Numbered from the stretch's first letter, positions 24,521 to 34,338 are shown. The stretch is DNA of 64,000 nucleotides from Clostridiales bacterium UBA7568 (GCA_002479075.1 DLLG01000020.1:448-64447); one strand, 5' to 3'. Translations and numbers: made by a program. Notes: generated from the letters alone by a model not told the origin.

Positions 24521-26509
24521 TTATTTTTTTATATCGCTTTCCGAATCGATATATCTCTGCGCCTGAGTTGAGAAAAGCTCAAAGTATCTGCCGCCCTTCT
24601 GCATAAGCTCCCGGTGCGTTCCGCTCTCGACGATCTGCCCATTTTCAAGAACGAGGATCTTGTCCGCCGTTGTTGCGCTGGAAAGGCGGTGCGAAACGAA
24701 AACCGTCGTCTTGTCGCGGCGGAGATTGTCAAACTGGGAATATATCTCCTGCTCCGCAATTGCGTCAAGAGCCGCCGTCGGCTCGTCAAGAATGAGAATA
24801 TCGGAATCCGAATAAAACGCTCTTGCAACGGAGAGCTTCTGCCATTGACCCGTTGAAAGCTCGATTCCGTCCTCCTCGAAATATCTCATCAGAGCCGTAT
24901 CATAGCCGCGGGGCAGATTTTTTATAAAGTCCTCGGCGCCGCTTTCCTTCGCCGCCTTTGAAACTCTCTCCTCGTCTATCGGGGCGTTTATATCCGAAAA
25001 CGAAACATTCTCGCGCACGGAAACGGCGTACCTGCCGAAATCCTGAAAGATTATTCCGTATATCGAATAAAGCTCGCTTGTATCGTATTCCCTTATGTCG
25101 TGCCCGTCAAGAAGGATGACGCCCTCCGTCGGGTCATAAAGCCTGGTTATAAGTTTTATGAGGGTCGTCTTTCCCGCGCCGTTCAGCCCGACTAAAACGA
25201 CCGTCTCCCCCGGCTCGAAGGTAACGGACATATTCTTTATAACATCCCGCTCCGTGCCCGGATAACGGAAGGAAACGTTTTTCAGCTCAATTCTGTGAGC
25301 GATGTGACGCTGCGGATGGCGAGGGACGGGAAGCGAAGGCACTATCTCGGTTTTTTCGTCTATAAATGTTATGAGATTGTCGATGAAAAGGGTGCCTTCG
25401 TAAATAGACGCCGTGGAGTTTATGAGGGTTGAGATTCCGCTCGCGATCGAGTTCAGCGCGCCCGTATAAAGCGAATAGTTACCGACTTCAAAGTCGCCCG
25501 CGATGACGCCCTTTGCAATCAGCAGAAAGAGCAGACAGTTGACAGCCGAAGATAGCATCGACATCAGAAGATTCCAGGCGCCCTCCGAAAAATATATGTG
25601 GCGCAGCCCCTTGAAATAATGACCGAAGATGCTTTTGTATCTTTCAATGAAGGTATCCGAAAGCCCGAAAAGGCGGATCTCTTTGACCATATCCTTGTTC
25701 GTCATAAGACCTTTATAATAATTGAACTGTCGCCTGTCCTTTGAGCGGCGGCGGGCAAAATCAAACACCTTGCGCCTGTAAACAAAGGAAATGACAGCAG
25801 AGGGTATCGCAACGAGCGCAACCGCCACGGGCGCAAAGCCGCCCGTTTTCATACTCAGGCTTGCAATATGTATTTCGCCGGGAATTCCGGCAAGGATGAC
25901 GATAAACGAAACCATACTGATTACGGCAGAGATGCAGGAGAACGTTGCGGAAAGGATCTGCATCGGTCGGTTGCCCGCCTCGCGCGAAGCGTTTTCCAGC
26001 TTTTCATAAAAATCCGGGCGGTCAAAGCTCGAAACATCGACAGTCTTTGCCTTTTCCATTATTTTGACGTTTGTCCTGTGCGCAACGAGCTCGCTTGCGA
26101 TCCTCGTTGTATAGGTTTTCAGGCTTGAAACGACGGACGTTGCAAAGATTATCGCAAACTGCCATACGAGCAGTATGAGTATTTCGTTCAGCATTGCGTC
26201 GGCGCTGCCTTCGCCGGCTTTTATCTGGGCATAATCGACCGCAAGGCGGTTTAAGATGTCCTTTGCTATCGACGCGGACACCGCCGGCAGAATTCCGAGG
26301 ATTATCGAGAAGAACGAAATCAGAAACAGGACGCTCGGCTTTGCCTCCCAGACGAGGGTGAAAATATAGAAAAGTCTGTAAAAGAATTTAGAGATTATCC
26401 TTTTCAGATAACCCGGAACCTCTTTTATGTTTTTCGGCTTCGGCTCGCGCATTTTGTCCATCGGATGCTTCATAAGCTCGGGACCTTTTTGCGGACGGTT
26501 CATTTTCAT
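24521..26509 (-). CDS. ABC transporter, fused permease and ATP-binding protein
   Basis: An exporter half-transporter of 662 residues. An unusually long basic N-terminus (about 50 residues, rich in Lys, Met and Pro) precedes a six-helix permease domain (about residues 50-370). The ATPase domain has Walker A GLNGAGKTT, signature LSTGQWQKLSVARA and Walker B ILILDEPTAALD. The signature is LSTGQ rather than LSGGQ. Start candidates are the ATGs at 26509 and 26503 behind AAAAGGA; I use 26509. The protein stands alone and probably works as a homodimer. The family covers lipid, peptide and drug exporters, so the substrate cannot be told. Confidence 0.9.
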   Translation of the reverse strand: MKMNRPQKGPELMKHPMDKMREPKPKNIKEVPGYLKRIISKFFYRLFYIFTLVWEAKPSVLFLISFFSIILGILPAVSASIAKDILNRLAVDYAQIKAGEGSADAMLNEILILLVWQFAIIFATSVVSSLKTYTTRIASELVAHRTNVKIMEKAKTVDVSSFDRPDFYEKLENASREAGNRPMQILSATFSCISAVISMVSFIVILAGIPGEIHIASLSMKTGGFAPVAVALVAIPSAVISFVYRRKVFDFARRRSKDRRQFNYYKGLMTNKDMVKEIRLFGLSDTFIERYKSIFGHYFKGLRHIYFSEGAWNLLMSMLSSAVNCLLFLLIAKGVIAGDFEVGNYSLYTGALNSIASGISTLINSTASIYEGTLFIDNLITFIDEKTEIVPSLPVPRHPQRHIAHRIELKNVSFRYPGTERDVIKNMSVTFEPGETVVLVGLNGAGKTTLIKLITRLYDPTEGVILLDGHDIREYDTSELYSIYGIIFQDFGRYAVSVRENVSFSDINAPIDEERVSKAAKESGAEDFIKNLPRGYDTALMRYFEEDGIELSTGQWQKLSVARAFYSDSDILILDEPTAALDAIAEQEIYSQFDNLRRDKTTVFVSHRLSSATTADKILVLENGQIVESGTHRELMQKGGRYFELFSTQAQRYIDSESDIKK

Positions 26510-26582
26510 CACATCCTTTTGTATTATCTTATCATATTATTGTATTTTAAATTATAAATCCGCGAAAGAGGAAATACAAGTC

Positions 26583-26716
26583 TTGATTTTCGGAAGGAAA
26601 TATGGTATAATACACCCCGCCGGGAGAGAGAAAAAAAGAAGCCCTCTCCCGAGGAAAATTATGCTTTTTTGTCCTTAATTTATCGCTTGAAAAAGCGCTG
26701 CGAAATATTATATAAT
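26583..26716 (+). promoter_or_regulatory. Two tandem promoters with a hairpin between them, upstream of the G5-M23 gene
   Basis: P1 is TTGATT (26583-26588) and TATAAT (26606-26611) with 17 bp; P2 is TTGAAA (26687-26692) and TATAAT (26711-26716) with 18 bp. Between them lies a GC-rich stem, CGGGAGAG/CTCTCCCG (26621-26628 with 26644-26651). A five-codon ATG frame follows it at 26661-26678 behind GAGGA. The arrangement could be an attenuated leader or a small RNA; P2 drives the gene at 26777 directly. Confidence 0.6.
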
Positions 26717-26776
26717 TTTGTCAGAGCAGGTAAATACGGCTGTGTCGTATTTGCGGAAAGAAAGCGGTATTTTATT

Positions 26777-28228
26777 ATGTCGGATCAAAGAAAAAAACGG
26801 GCAAAAATCTTTCTTTTGTTTTCCGCCGCCGTGATTGCGGTGACGGTTTTTGTTTCTTGCAGGGATATTTCGGGGCGTATGACGGACACGCAGAGCGTGC
26901 AAACGTTTTCCGGCGGGACGGGGCAGACGGAAGCGACAAGTCGTCTCTTTCCGGCGACAACAGAACCCGAAAAGAACGCGCAGTTTACGTCGCAAGCGCC
27001 CGCAGGGCAAGACGAAACAACAAAAGCCCCGCAGACAACGACAGCAAAAGCCCTGACAACCGAGGAAAAAGAATCCTCCCGCACGGAAAAAATCCCCTTT
27101 GAAACGGAATACGTCTATTCGGACGACGAATATGAGGATTTCCGGCTCGTCTCCGCAAGCGGCAAGGAGGGACTTCTGCGGATAACCGAAAAAAGCATTT
27201 ATGAGGACGGAGTCCTCGTCGGCACGGAGACCGTTGAAAGCGTGATCTCCGAGGCGGAGAATAAGGTCATAATCATCGGCACAAAACCGATATATACATA
27301 TAAGAGCGCAACCGTTGAAAAAGAGATCGGCTTTGAAACCCGCATAATCGAGGACAGCGGTCTTTATGAGGATGAGCGGACAGTCGTTTCGGCGGGAAAA
27401 GCGGGAAAAGCGGTCACGGAATACGAGGTCAAATACGAAAAAGGCGTCGAGATTTCCCGCAGGATAATTTCCGCAAGGATCATCGCGGCAGAGGACGAGG
27501 TTGTGCGCGTCGGAACGACACCCGTTTTTACATACGAAACAGTAACCAGAAAAGAAAACAAGGTCGCTTATACCGTCAGATACGTTTACGACAACACCCT
27601 CCCCGAGGGCGAGCGGAAAACGCTGACAAAGGGCAAGGACGGCTACACGGAAAATACATATAAAATAACCTATGAGCGCGGATTTGAGACGAAGAGCGAG
27701 CTCGTCTCCTCCTCCGTGACGGAGCCCGTCACAGAGGTCATCGCAATCGGCACAAAGAAAAAAGAGGAGACTTTTGCAATGCCGTTCCGGACAGCCGCTC
27801 AGGGCGGCGCAAATTACGGCGTCACCCAGTATTACGGCGGCTCAAACTCGCACGGCGGCATCGACTTCGGCGTTTATTACGGCGCGCCGATAACCGCTTC
27901 AATGAGCGGTACGGTCATTTATGCCTATAACGACGGATATTTTTCAAAATCCGATCTCCGCTGGACATACGGAACGTATGTCGTCATCGATCACGGAAAC
28001 GGCTACCTTACATATTACGCACATTTGAAATCGAAAACGGTATCCGTCGGAGACAGGGTCTCGCAGGGAGATATCATCGGTTACAGCGGAAACACGGGCA
28101 GGGTCAGCCCGTCGCCGACAACGTCAGACCCTTATGCGGGAACGCACCTGCATTTTGAGATAAGGAAATATATTTCGGGTTCATATGTCAGAGTAAATCC
28201 GAGGGACTACCTGCCGTATTGGAACTGA
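26777..28228 (+). CDS. Secreted cell-wall protein with three G5 domains and an M23 endopeptidase domain
   Basis: I place the start at the ATG at 26777, downstream of promoter P2, giving 483 residues. One N-terminal hydrophobic segment (about residues 9-28, ending near a Cys) acts as a signal or anchor. A Thr-rich region follows (about 60-100). Three tandem G5 domains occupy about 105-170, 183-249 and 262-327, each ending in IGTKP, VGTTP or IGTKK. The C-terminal M23 domain has HGGIDF (H359, D363), the intact catalytic His in YYAHL, and HLHFEI. It therefore looks enzymatically active, cutting peptidoglycan cross-bridges, with G5 repeats binding the wall. This contrasts with the M23 protein at 3.6 kb, which lacks the YxHL histidine. 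Confidence 0.9.
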   Translation: MSDQRKKRAKIFLLFSAAVIAVTVFVSCRDISGRMTDTQSVQTFSGGTGQTEATSRLFPATTEPEKNAQFTSQAPAGQDETTKAPQTTTAKALTTEEKESSRTEKIPFETEYVYSDDEYEDFRLVSASGKEGLLRITEKSIYEDGVLVGTETVESVISEAENKVIIIGTKPIYTYKSATVEKEIGFETRIIEDSGLYEDERTVVSAGKAGKAVTEYEVKYEKGVEISRRIISARIIAAEDEVVRVGTTPVFTYETVTRKENKVAYTVRYVYDNTLPEGERKTLTKGKDGYTENTYKITYERGFETKSELVSSSVTEPVTEVIAIGTKKKEETFAMPFRTAAQGGANYGVTQYYGGSNSHGGIDFGVYYGAPITASMSGTVIYAYNDGYFSKSDLRWTYGTYVVIDHGNGYLTYYAHLKSKTVSVGDRVSQGDIIGYSGNTGRVSPSPTTSDPYAGTHLHFEIRKYISGSYVRVNPRDYLPYWN

Positions 28229-28265
28229 AAAATTTATATAAACATTTCTGAAAGGACTCGCTTTT

Positions 28266-30548
28266 ATGGACAGAACAAAGCAGTACGGTCATTTTTCCGA
28301 AAAAGGAGAAACATTTTTCATAACGGAGCCCGAAACTCCGCGCCATTGGTATAACTATATGTATAACGACGAATACATAACTTTTACCTCGCAGGTCGGC
28401 TACGGAGAAGGCGTCGCGCAGGACGATATGGGCAGGAGAGTGCTTCTTCTTTCAAACAGAAATCTTTTTGTCTGTGAGGACGGAAAATATTTCAGCATCT
28501 GCGCTTTGCCTATGCACTCCGGCTATACGGACTATCTCTGCGCCCATAAAAACGGTTCGACTGTTATAAGTCAGCAGAAAAACGGAATAAAGAGCGCTCT
28601 GCGGATATTCGTCCCCTGCGAAGGAATGCACGAGGTATGGAGCGTAACGCTTGAAAACGTATCGGATAAAGAGAGACATCTTTCGCTTGTTTCTTATGCA
28701 AAAACAGAGGTTGACGGAACGTATCGCCCGCAGGGATATAACACCTGCATCGGCGGCGGAGACGAAGATAAAAACGCCGTCTGGGGACGGTTTTATACGG
28801 AATTCTATCCCGATCCCGACCTTCCCCGAAACCGCGAGATGTTCGCTTTTATGGCATCGAGCGACAAAATTTCCGGCTTTGATTCAAGGCGCAACGCGTT
28901 CATAGGGCCTTACGGCGACGAGCAGCACCCCACCGCGCTTGAAAAGGGGCTGAAATGCCAGAACACCGATTGCAATTCCGAAAAGCTCTGCCTTGTTCTT
29001 CAGAACGACGTAACCCTCCTCCCCGGCGAGAAAAAGACGGTTCATATAACCGTCGGCGTAGCTTATGACAGAGGAGAAATCCGCGCCCTTTCCGCAGAGG
29101 AAACGGAAAAGGAATTTGCCCGTATGGAGGCAAAATATGCGGAGAGACTCCGCGGCGTTGAGATAAAAACCCCCTGGGGCGACTATGACAAGCTCATAAA
29201 CGGCTGGATGAAATACGCGGCGGATATGGGCAGCAGATGGGCAAGGGTCCGTCACAACGGTTACAGAGACCTGACAAGCGATGCGGAATGTCTCGCCTGC
29301 GTAAATCCCCGTCTCGCCTGGGAAAGACTGAAAAGAATTCTCACATATCAGTATGACAACGGTTATGCGCCGAGAACGATAATCGACGGCGCCGTGCGTG
29401 ACAGAAAATTTGCGGATAACACCGTCTGGATGACGTTTGCCGCAGACACGATAATAAAAGAGCTGGGCGATATAAACCTCTTGAATGAAGAAGTCGCCTT
29501 CAATAACGGCTCCGTTGCGAGCGTATATGAGCACCTCCGTCGCTCTGTTGACTTCCTCTGGAATTTCACAGGGCTCTACGGTCTCGTCCGCATATGGGGC
29601 GGCGACTGGAACGACTGCGTAAACTATGCCGGGCTCGAAGGCAAGGGCGTTTCCGTATGGCTTACGCTTGCGTGGTACAGAGCGAATGCCGCCTTCGGGA
29701 GAATTGCAAAGGCTATGGGCAGAGACGACGACGCAAAAACCGCCGCCGAAAGAGGCGAGATAATGCGTGAGCGTATCGATAAATACGGCTGGGACGGCGA
29801 ATATTATATCTACGCCCGCACAGACGACGATATAGTTATGGGCTCGAAGGACTGCGAGGAGGGCAAGATATTCCTCATTTCGCAGCTCTGGGCTGTGCTT
29901 TCCGGCGCCGCAAAGGACGGCAAGGACAGAATTGCTATGGAAAGTGCGGACAGGTTGCTTGAAACAAAGCTCGGCACCCGCCTTGCATATCCCGCATATT
30001 CGCATCAGTATTCATATATAGGCTCAATGGCGGAAAAGGCACCCGGCGTTCAGGATAACGGCGGCATTTATCTGCACCCATCAGCCTGGAAGCTGGCGGC
30101 GGACAGTATGCTTCATAGACCGGATAAGGTTGAAGAGGGGCTGAAAAAGATACTCGTTTCAAATACGGAATACGAAACAAAATGCGGCGAACCCTATGCG
30201 CTTTATAACTCATATTTTGCCCCCGAAACGGGCTATCGTTACGCAACGCCCGGGCAGAGCTGGAGAACGGCGGCGAGCTCGTGGCTCCTCAAGAGCACCG
30301 TCGAATATATATTCGGTCTGCACCCGGAGCTTGAAGGGCTGCGTATCGAGCCTTGTCTGCCGCTTTCCTGGAAAGAATGTTCGATAAAGAAGATTTTCCG
30401 CGGCTGCGAATACGATATAAAATTCGTCTGCTCCGGAAAGAGCGATAAGGTCAGCAGAATAGAGCTGGACGGCAGAGAAATCAGACCGGAAGGAAACATC
30501 ATCGCGCCGAAGGGCGAAAAAATGAATCTTACCGTTTATATAGGCTAA
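28266..30548 (+). CDS. Glycoside hydrolase family 94 phosphorylase (cellobiose/chitobiose phosphorylase-like)
   Basis: A 760-residue cytoplasmic enzyme that cleaves a beta-linked disaccharide with phosphate, releasing a sugar 1-phosphate. An N-terminal beta-sandwich (about residues 1-270) is followed by an (alpha/alpha)6 barrel. Family hallmarks are HNGYRDLTSDAECLACVNP (about 330-350), the GGDWND motif at about 445-450 that carries the general acid in GH94, VQDNGGIYLHPSAWK, and RIEPCLPLSW near the end. The substrate could be cellobiose, chitobiose or a related sugar; the sequence does not decide. The gene follows the G5-M23 gene by 37 bp with no visible terminator, so they may be co-transcribed. 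Confidence 0.88.
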   Translation: MDRTKQYGHFSEKGETFFITEPETPRHWYNYMYNDEYITFTSQVGYGEGVAQDDMGRRVLLLSNRNLFVCEDGKYFSICALPMHSGYTDYLCAHKNGSTVISQQKNGIKSALRIFVPCEGMHEVWSVTLENVSDKERHLSLVSYAKTEVDGTYRPQGYNTCIGGGDEDKNAVWGRFYTEFYPDPDLPRNREMFAFMASSDKISGFDSRRNAFIGPYGDEQHPTALEKGLKCQNTDCNSEKLCLVLQNDVTLLPGEKKTVHITVGVAYDRGEIRALSAEETEKEFARMEAKYAERLRGVEIKTPWGDYDKLINGWMKYAADMGSRWARVRHNGYRDLTSDAECLACVNPRLAWERLKRILTYQYDNGYAPRTIIDGAVRDRKFADNTVWMTFAADTIIKELGDINLLNEEVAFNNGSVASVYEHLRRSVDFLWNFTGLYGLVRIWGGDWNDCVNYAGLEGKGVSVWLTLAWYRANAAFGRIAKAMGRDDDAKTAAERGEIMRERIDKYGWDGEYYIYARTDDDIVMGSKDCEEGKIFLISQLWAVLSGAAKDGKDRIAMESADRLLETKLGTRLAYPAYSHQYSYIGSMAEKAPGVQDNGGIYLHPSAWKLAADSMLHRPDKVEEGLKKILVSNTEYETKCGEPYALYNSYFAPETGYRYATPGQSWRTAASSWLLKSTVEYIFGLHPELEGLRIEPCLPLSWKECSIKKIFRGCEYDIKFVCSGKSDKVSRIELDGREIRPEGNIIAPKGEKMNLTVYIG

Positions 30549-30552
30549 ACAG

Positions 30553-30580
30553 AAAACGCACCCGGATCGGGTGCGTTTTT
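30553..30580 (+). terminator. Intrinsic terminator after the GH94 gene
   Basis: The 10-bp stem AACGCACCCG with CGGGTGCGTT (30555-30577) has a 3-nt loop and a T run. The next gene on the minus strand ends at 30584. Confidence 0.88.
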
Positions 30581-30583
30581 GTT

Positions 30584-32425
30584 TCAGCTCAATATGTTTT
30601 TTGTCGCGTCTTCTTCGTACTGGCGGGTATAAAGGTTGTAATAATGTCCTTTCCGCTTCATAAGAGAGGAGTGTGTTCCCTGTTCGACGATCTTTCCGTC
30701 GCTTACAACCAGAATAACGTCTGCGTCGCGGACGGTTGAGAGTCTGTGTGCAATCATAATCGACGTTCTGCCCGCGATGACCTCTTTTATCGCCTGCTGA
30801 ATGTTCTGCTCGGTGAGCGTGTCGATCGATGCCGTCGCCTCGTCAAGAACGAGAATTTTCGGGTCTGCGACTATCGCGCGGGCAAAGGAGATGAGCTGTT
30901 TTTCGCCGGTTGAGAGAAGGTCGCCTCCCTCGCCGACGTTGGTGTCAAGTCCCTTTTCCGCCTTTGCAACGATTCCGTCCGCCGAAACTCTGCGAAGCGC
31001 GGCGTTGATCTCTTCAATCGTTGCGTCGGGCTTGCCGTAGCGCAGGTTTTCAAGTATCGTGCCGGAGAAGAGATGCGGCGTTTGGAGAACGTAACCGATG
31101 TTGCTGTGAAGCCAGAGCTGGCTTCTTTCTCTTGCGTCTCTGCCGTCGATGAGAACCTGACCTGAGGTCGGCTCGTAGAAGCGGCAGACAAGGTTTACAA
31201 GGGTCGATTTCCCCGCTCCCGTCTCGCCGACGATTGCTATATTCGAGCCCTGCGGAATCTTCAGATTGAAATGCTCAAGAATGTATTCGTCGCCGTCCGG
31301 ATATTTAAAGGATACGTTGCGGAATTCTATGTCTCCGTGCAGCTCCTCCCAGTTTTCTTTTTTCGGAGAGAAGGTGTCGCCGTATTTTTCAATGACCTCC
31401 GGCGTGTCCGTAACGTCCGATTTTGTTTCAAGGAGCTTTGTCAGTCTCTCAATGTTTACCTGCTCGCGGACAAGATCCGATATCATATCGACTATCCAGC
31501 GTATCGGCTCGATTATTCCGAGCGCAAACGACATAAACAGCGAAAGCGTTCCGACGTCCATATAGCCGATTGCGTCGTTGCCGATGAGCGAAAGCTCGCC
31601 GCCCTTCCAGACGACTATCGCAAGCGCAATTGCCGAGGCAAAGCCGATCATTGCGGCAAGAATCGAGCGGTAACGCTGAGCCATTATGGAGCTGCGGCGC
31701 ATTTCCTTCGTCTCGCGGACAAAATCCCTTTCGACCTTATCCTCAATAACAAGAGTTTTAACTGTTTTTGCGCCCGTAATGCCCTCGTTGAAGTTGCCGG
31801 TTATTTTTGAGTTTACTTCTCTTATGTGCCTGTTCTCATTTACGAGCTTCTTCTGGAAGATCGCAAAAAGAACCGTTATAAGCGGGATGACGGCGAGTAT
31901 CAGCAGCGTCAGCTTTACATTCATCGAAAGCATAACGACAACAACGCCGATCAGATACGAAAAGTTCCATACCCCCTGCATAATTACCCAGGAGCAAAGC
32001 TCGCCTATGCGCGCCGTATCGCTCATAACTCTTGAATGAATATAGCCGACGCTGTTCTGATTGAAATATGAAAACGAGAGCGTCTGCAAATGGTCAAAGC
32101 TGAGCTTACGAAGGTCACGCAGAACGGAAAGCTCAACCCTTCCCGAAAGGAAGGAGGAGGTAAAATCCGTTGCGATTTTCCCGAGGAGCGTCAGCACGTA
32201 GAGCAAAATGAACGGGACGAGCGTTGCCATAAACACCCCGTCTTCAAGATGATTCAATGCGTATCTCTGGAAGAAAGGAATCGCTATATCGCCTACCGAC
32301 GCAAGCACGCCGCAGATGACCATTGTGATTATCCACGCGCGATATTTTTTGATATATTTAAAGACCTTCGGCAGTCCGAAAAAAGGGAGCGAAACATATT
32401 GTTCTTTGTTGTTTGCCTTGTTCAT
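30584..32425 (-). CDS. ABC exporter subunit B (LSTGE signature; partner of the adjacent half-transporter)
   Basis: A 613-residue half-transporter: six-helix permease domain (about residues 20-320) and C-terminal ATPase. Walker A is GETGAGKST and Walker B is ILVLDEATASID with the catalytic Glu present. The signature motif is degenerate, LSTGEKQL instead of LSGGQ. The partner encoded immediately upstream (4-bp overlap) has a canonical signature but Asp in place of the catalytic Glu. In heterodimeric exporters of the LmrCD/BmrCD/TM287-288 type, the degenerate site combines exactly these two defects. The pair probably exports hydrophobic drugs or peptides. Confidence 0.93.
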   Translation of the reverse strand: MNKANNKEQYVSLPFFGLPKVFKYIKKYRAWIITMVICGVLASVGDIAIPFFQRYALNHLEDGVFMATLVPFILLYVLTLLGKIATDFTSSFLSGRVELSVLRDLRKLSFDHLQTLSFSYFNQNSVGYIHSRVMSDTARIGELCSWVIMQGVWNFSYLIGVVVVMLSMNVKLTLLILAVIPLITVLFAIFQKKLVNENRHIREVNSKITGNFNEGITGAKTVKTLVIEDKVERDFVRETKEMRRSSIMAQRYRSILAAMIGFASAIALAIVVWKGGELSLIGNDAIGYMDVGTLSLFMSFALGIIEPIRWIVDMISDLVREQVNIERLTKLLETKSDVTDTPEVIEKYGDTFSPKKENWEELHGDIEFRNVSFKYPDGDEYILEHFNLKIPQGSNIAIVGETGAGKSTLVNLVCRFYEPTSGQVLIDGRDARERSQLWLHSNIGYVLQTPHLFSGTILENLRYGKPDATIEEINAALRRVSADGIVAKAEKGLDTNVGEGGDLLSTGEKQLISFARAIVADPKILVLDEATASIDTLTEQNIQQAIKEVIAGRTSIMIAHRLSTVRDADVILVVSDGKIVEQGTHSSLMKRKGHYYNLYTRQYEEDATKNILS

Positions 32426-34263
32426 ACGGCTTCGTCCGCTCCTTTCGTCTGAATATCGTATATCTGCTTATAAAGTCCGTCCCCGGCGATCAGCTCGTCG
32501 TGCGTGCCCTCCTCTGCAACCCTGCCCTTATCGAGCACGATTATCTTCTCCGCCTGCATAAGAGTCGTTATACGATGGGAAATGAGGATGACGGTCGCCC
32601 CGCCGAGATTTTCCGAAAGCGCGCGACGGATTTTGCTGTCCGTCTCCGTATCGACGGCGGAAAGCGAATCGTCAAAGACCATAATCGGCGTTCTCTGAAC
32701 GATAAGTCTTGCAATCGCCGCTCGCTGCTTCTGCCCGCCGGAAAGCGTTACGCCTCTTTCGCCGACGAAAGTGTCATAGCCCTTTGAAAACGAGGTGACG
32801 GTATCGTCAAGGCAGGCGATTCTTGCCGCCTCTCGGATTTCGGAAAGCCCGATGTTTTCTTTCGTTATACCGACGTTCTCCGCAATCGATTTTGAGAAGA
32901 GGAACGGCTCCTGAAGCACCATCCCGACGTTTTCTCTGACCCAATCGGCTTTCATATCGGCGATGTCAACCCCGCCGACGGTTATTTTTCCGCACCCTTC
33001 GGGGATGTCATAGAGTCTGTCCAGCAGGTACATAAGGGTGGACTTTCCGGAGCCCGTTCCGCCGAGAATACCGAGCGTCGTTCCGGCTTTTATGCTGAAA
33101 TTTATATCGGAAAGTATTTCGGGGCAGCCTTCGTAAGCGAAGCTGACGTGATCAAATACGATGTCCCCGTGCATATCGGGCGTAACAGCGTCCGGCTTGT
33201 CGTGCTCCTCCTCTGCGGACATTATCTGATATATACGTCCGAGGGAAACTCCCGTCTTGCTCATTTCGGAGATCATTCGTCCGAGCTGACGTATCGGCCA
33301 CATAAGCATTGCGTTATATGAGATGAACGCTATGTATTTGCCCGCCGTCATACCGTCGCCCTTTACGCACATAACCGCGCCGATAATAACGATACACATA
33401 ACCCATACGCCGGAGAGCAGATCCGAGGTTGACCAGAATATCGAAAATGTCTTATGCAGACCGACCCAAAGACCGGTATAATATTCGTTCTGCTTTGTAA
33501 ATTTTTCTCTTTCGTAGCTCTCTCTGCCGAACGCGCGGACAACGCGCACACCCGTCAGATTTTCCTGCGCAATTGCGGAGAGAATACCCTCGTTTTCGTC
33601 GCAGACCTCAAACCTCTTTCCGATCTTCCTGTGAAACAGGGCGGAATAGCCGATGATGAACGGCATAAACGCAACCGCAACAAGCGCGAGCCTGACATTC
33701 ATCGAGAACATAAAATAAAGAGAGAGCACCAGCATTATGATTATCCTGAAAACGGAGGTCAGCTGGTCGGAGAGGAAGCGCTTGACGTTATCGACATCTG
33801 ACGTGCATCTCTGAATAATGTCGCCCGTCTGATTTTTCATATGCCAGGAAAACGGGAGACGATCGATATGGGTAAAGATGCTGTCGCGCATATTTTTGAC
33901 AAGAGTCTCCGCGCCCTTTGTGTTGAAAACGCGGTTGCAATACTGAAACATTGCCGTCAGAAGTCCGAGGGCAACGAGCAACAGCGCAATGTAATAAAGA
34001 TGGCTGCGGAAGAACTCAAACCCACCGAGAGAATCTATAAGCGACAGCGCCCATTCCGGCAGCTCTGCGGGCTCGCTTCCGAGCACATTGTCAACCGTCA
34101 CGCTTATTATCTTCGGGCTGAGCGTATCGAGCAGGGCGAGGAGTAGGGCCGCAACTATGCTTATTATAAAGTATCCCGTGCCGCCGCGCATAAAGCCGAG
34201 GGTCATCTTCAGCTTTCCCCGCTTTTCCTCTCTCGTCTGTTTTCTTTTTTTAACCTGATTCAT
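32422..34263 (-). CDS. ABC exporter subunit A (degenerate Walker B; heterodimer partner)
   Basis: A 613-residue half-transporter with a basic N-terminus (about residues 1-20), six membrane helices and an ATPase domain. Walker A is GGTGSGKST and the signature is the canonical LSGGQKQR. The Walker B end reads IMVFDDSLSAVDT, with Asp where the catalytic Glu is expected, so this subunit supplies the degenerate catalytic site. It is the first gene of a two-gene operon and overlaps the next gene by four bases. AAGGTG lies nine bases before the ATG at 34263. Its transcript begins with a 22-codon leader ORF and a terminator, so expression is probably attenuated. Confidence 0.93.
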   Translation of the reverse strand: MNQVKKRKQTREEKRGKLKMTLGFMRGGTGYFIISIVAALLLALLDTLSPKIISVTVDNVLGSEPAELPEWALSLIDSLGGFEFFRSHLYYIALLLVALGLLTAMFQYCNRVFNTKGAETLVKNMRDSIFTHIDRLPFSWHMKNQTGDIIQRCTSDVDNVKRFLSDQLTSVFRIIIMLVLSLYFMFSMNVRLALVAVAFMPFIIGYSALFHRKIGKRFEVCDENEGILSAIAQENLTGVRVVRAFGRESYEREKFTKQNEYYTGLWVGLHKTFSIFWSTSDLLSGVWVMCIVIIGAVMCVKGDGMTAGKYIAFISYNAMLMWPIRQLGRMISEMSKTGVSLGRIYQIMSAEEEHDKPDAVTPDMHGDIVFDHVSFAYEGCPEILSDINFSIKAGTTLGILGGTGSGKSTLMYLLDRLYDIPEGCGKITVGGVDIADMKADWVRENVGMVLQEPFLFSKSIAENVGITKENIGLSEIREAARIACLDDTVTSFSKGYDTFVGERGVTLSGGQKQRAAIARLIVQRTPIMVFDDSLSAVDTETDSKIRRALSENLGGATVILISHRITTLMQAEKIIVLDKGRVAEEGTHDELIAGDGLYKQIYDIQTKGADEAV

Positions 34264-34305
34264 AATAATTCACCTTGCAAATACATTGTCGTTTTGTTTC
34301 TTATG

Positions 34306-34338
34306 GGAAAGAAAAAGGCGCAGCCGAAGGGCCGCGCC
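34306..34338 (-). terminator. Attenuator terminator between the leader ORF and the ABC exporter operon
   Basis: A 9-bp GC-rich stem, GGCGCGGCC with GGCTGCGCC (34338-34330 and 34325-34317, one G-U pair), has a CTTC loop and ends in TTTTTCTTT (34316-34308). It sits 22 bp past the leader ORF stop codon and about 45 bp before the exporter start codon, so it can block transcription of the exporter genes. Confidence 0.85.
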
